Source: a virus. From it: 24,042 nucleotides of DNA. The DNA lies in the IMG/VR virus record IMGVR_UViG_3300038701_001557, positions 1 through 24,042 of that record, one strand, 5' to 3'. Shown in pieces: positions 23,092-24,042 of the stretch (the stretch's first letter is position 1; the number at the start of each line of letters is the position of its first letter). Below the pieces are notes generated by a model, which did no database searches, was not told where the DNA came from, and saw nothing but the letters and a program-made list of their open reading frames with translations. Both the position numbers and the translations under genes were made by a program.

Positions 23092-24042
23092 ATGAAACTT
23101 ATGATCATCCTGGGGACTCGCCCCGAAGCAATCAAACTCGCACCCGTCATCGCTGCCGCCAACGCGGATGAGCGGTTTGACGTTCGTGTGGTGTTCACCG
23201 GACAGCACGCGGACCTGGTTCCGCCTGTCTTCGAAGAGTTCAAAGTCACTTATCACCACGACCTGCGGTGCATGGCCGAGGGACAGTCCCTGTCGGCCCT
23301 CACGTCGCGTATCTGCATGGCCCTCGACCCGGTTGTCGCGGAACACAAACCGGACGTTGTGATGGCTCAGGGGGACACCACGTCGACCCTCTGTGCTGGC
23401 ATGGTCTCATTCTACAACCGTATTCCCTTCGTCCACGTGGAGGCAGGGTTGCGAACCCCGGACATCGATTCACCCTTCCCTGAAGAACTCAACCGCCGGA
23501 TCTGCAGCCTTGCCGCCACGCTCCATTGCTGTCCCACCAAGGATGCCATGTACAACCTGCGTGGCGAGAACACCGTCCTAACGGGCAACACGGTCGTAGA
23601 CGCCGTCCGGATGGTGGACCTGATTGAATCGCGTCGGAGCTACATCATTGCGACCTGCCACCGCAGAGAGAACCGTGGTGCGGCATTTTGGCGTATCCTG
23701 ACGGCCCTGAAGGCGATTGACCACTGGCTGGATTATCCGGTCATCCTCATCAAACACCCGTCCAACCCGGACGTAAAAAGCATCATGACCTCAGAGCCCT
23801 TGCCTTATCACCAGATGATCCGGGCAATGGCCAACTCCCACATGGTTATCACCGATTCGGGGGGTTTGACGGAGGAAGCGGTGTCACTGGGCATCCCTGT
23901 CCTCATCACCCGCGATTCAACCGAACGTTCAGAAGCCGTACAGGCAGGATCGGCCCTGCTCGTCGGCACACAGACCAGAAGCATCGTTAAAGCCGCCCAG
24001 GACGTTCTGAGTGGCGATCTGACACTAAACACGACACTCAGC
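23092..24042 (+). CDS. wecB: UDP-N-acetylglucosamine 2-epimerase, 3' end outside window
   Basis: The visible 317 codons are open to the window edge. The product should convert UDP-GlcNAc to UDP-ManNAc, a precursor for surface polysaccharides. Landmarks: GTRPEAIK (8-15), Asp95 in QGDTTST, Glu117 in VEAGLRT, Glu131 in FPEELNRR, His190 in CHRREN, and SDSGGLTEEA-type signature TDSGGLTEEA (254-263). D95, E117 and E131 fall at the same numbers as in the E. coli enzyme; His190 is about 23 residues earlier than His213, because the segment after GNTVVDAV is shortened. AAGGA lies upstream of the ATG. Phage-encoded copies are known in other contexts; here it may feed the adjacent glycosyltransferase. 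Confidence 0.85.
   Translation, partial: MKLMIILGTRPEAIKLAPVIAAANADERFDVRVVFTGQHADLVPPVFEEFKVTYHHDLRCMAEGQSLSALTSRICMALDPVVAEHKPDVVMAQGDTTSTLCAGMVSFYNRIPFVHVEAGLRTPDIDSPFPEELNRRICSLAATLHCCPTKDAMYNLRGENTVLTGNTVVDAVRMVDLIESRRSYIIATCHRRENRGAAFWRILTALKAIDHWLDYPVILIKHPSNPDVKSIMTSEPLPYHQMIRAMANSHMVITDSGGLTEEAVSLGIPVLITRDSTERSEAVQAGSALLVGTQTRSIVKAAQDVLSGDLTLNTTLS

Noticed and set aside
1-24042. CRISPR arrays, tRNA or rRNA genes, insertion sequences, integrase
   Set aside because: I looked for repeat-spacer patterns, cloverleaf segments, transposase or recombinase motifs and terminal repeats and saw none.

Overview
The window is a stretch of a tailed-phage genome or prophage with lambda-like head and tail modules. 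Every gene I accept is on the + strand. From about 555 to the right edge the genes are packed with almost no spacing, and most junctions are stop/start overlaps of the TAATG or ATGA type. There is no integrase, repressor or replication gene in view, so free phage and prophage cannot be told apart. The likely host is a planctomycete or a relative. That is inferred from Ser-rich linkers joined to Cys-pair/beta-rich domains, multi-LamG proteins and a papain-like peptidase; it is a protein-style argument and not a proof.

Layout. 1-554 is a gene-poor leader with a candidate sigma70 promoter (174-201), tandem short repeats, a 49-nt bulged inverted repeat (373-421) and a GGGG-loop hairpin (67-90) that recurs at 11205-11226. 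555-3280 holds small and membrane-associated proteins around a papain-like cysteine peptidase and a membrane-anchored thioredoxin-like protein; this may be a lysis or envelope-attack module. 3180-8687 holds appendage genes: a five-LamG protein, a coiled-coil protein with 29-residue repeats and small partners. 8697-14951 is the head module: a 49-aa ORF, terminase large subunit, Zn-ribbon protein, gpW-like joining protein, portal, prohead protease with an in-frame nested scaffold, and major capsid protein. 14951-19177 is the tail module: connector, HK97 gp10-like protein, tail tube, G/GT chaperones with a clear -1 frameshift site, and a tape measure of 605 aa. 19177-24042 holds tail-tip-position proteins, three of them with Ser-rich segments, a putative glycosyltransferase and a UDP-GlcNAc 2-epimerase cut by the window edge.

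How the parts fit. TerL packages DNA through the portal into a capsid built on the nested scaffold and matured by the protease. The gpW-like, connector and gp10-like proteins join head to tail. G/GT chaperones load the tape measure for tube polymerisation. The most interesting proposals are a redox-linked cysteine-protease module left of the fibres, and a possible virion-decoration module (glycosyltransferase plus sugar epimerase) beside Ser-rich structural proteins. A DNA-level oddity is the strongly strand-biased heptamer CGAACGT: 21 copies on + and 4 on - by hand count, in all three reading frames and in non-coding DNA.
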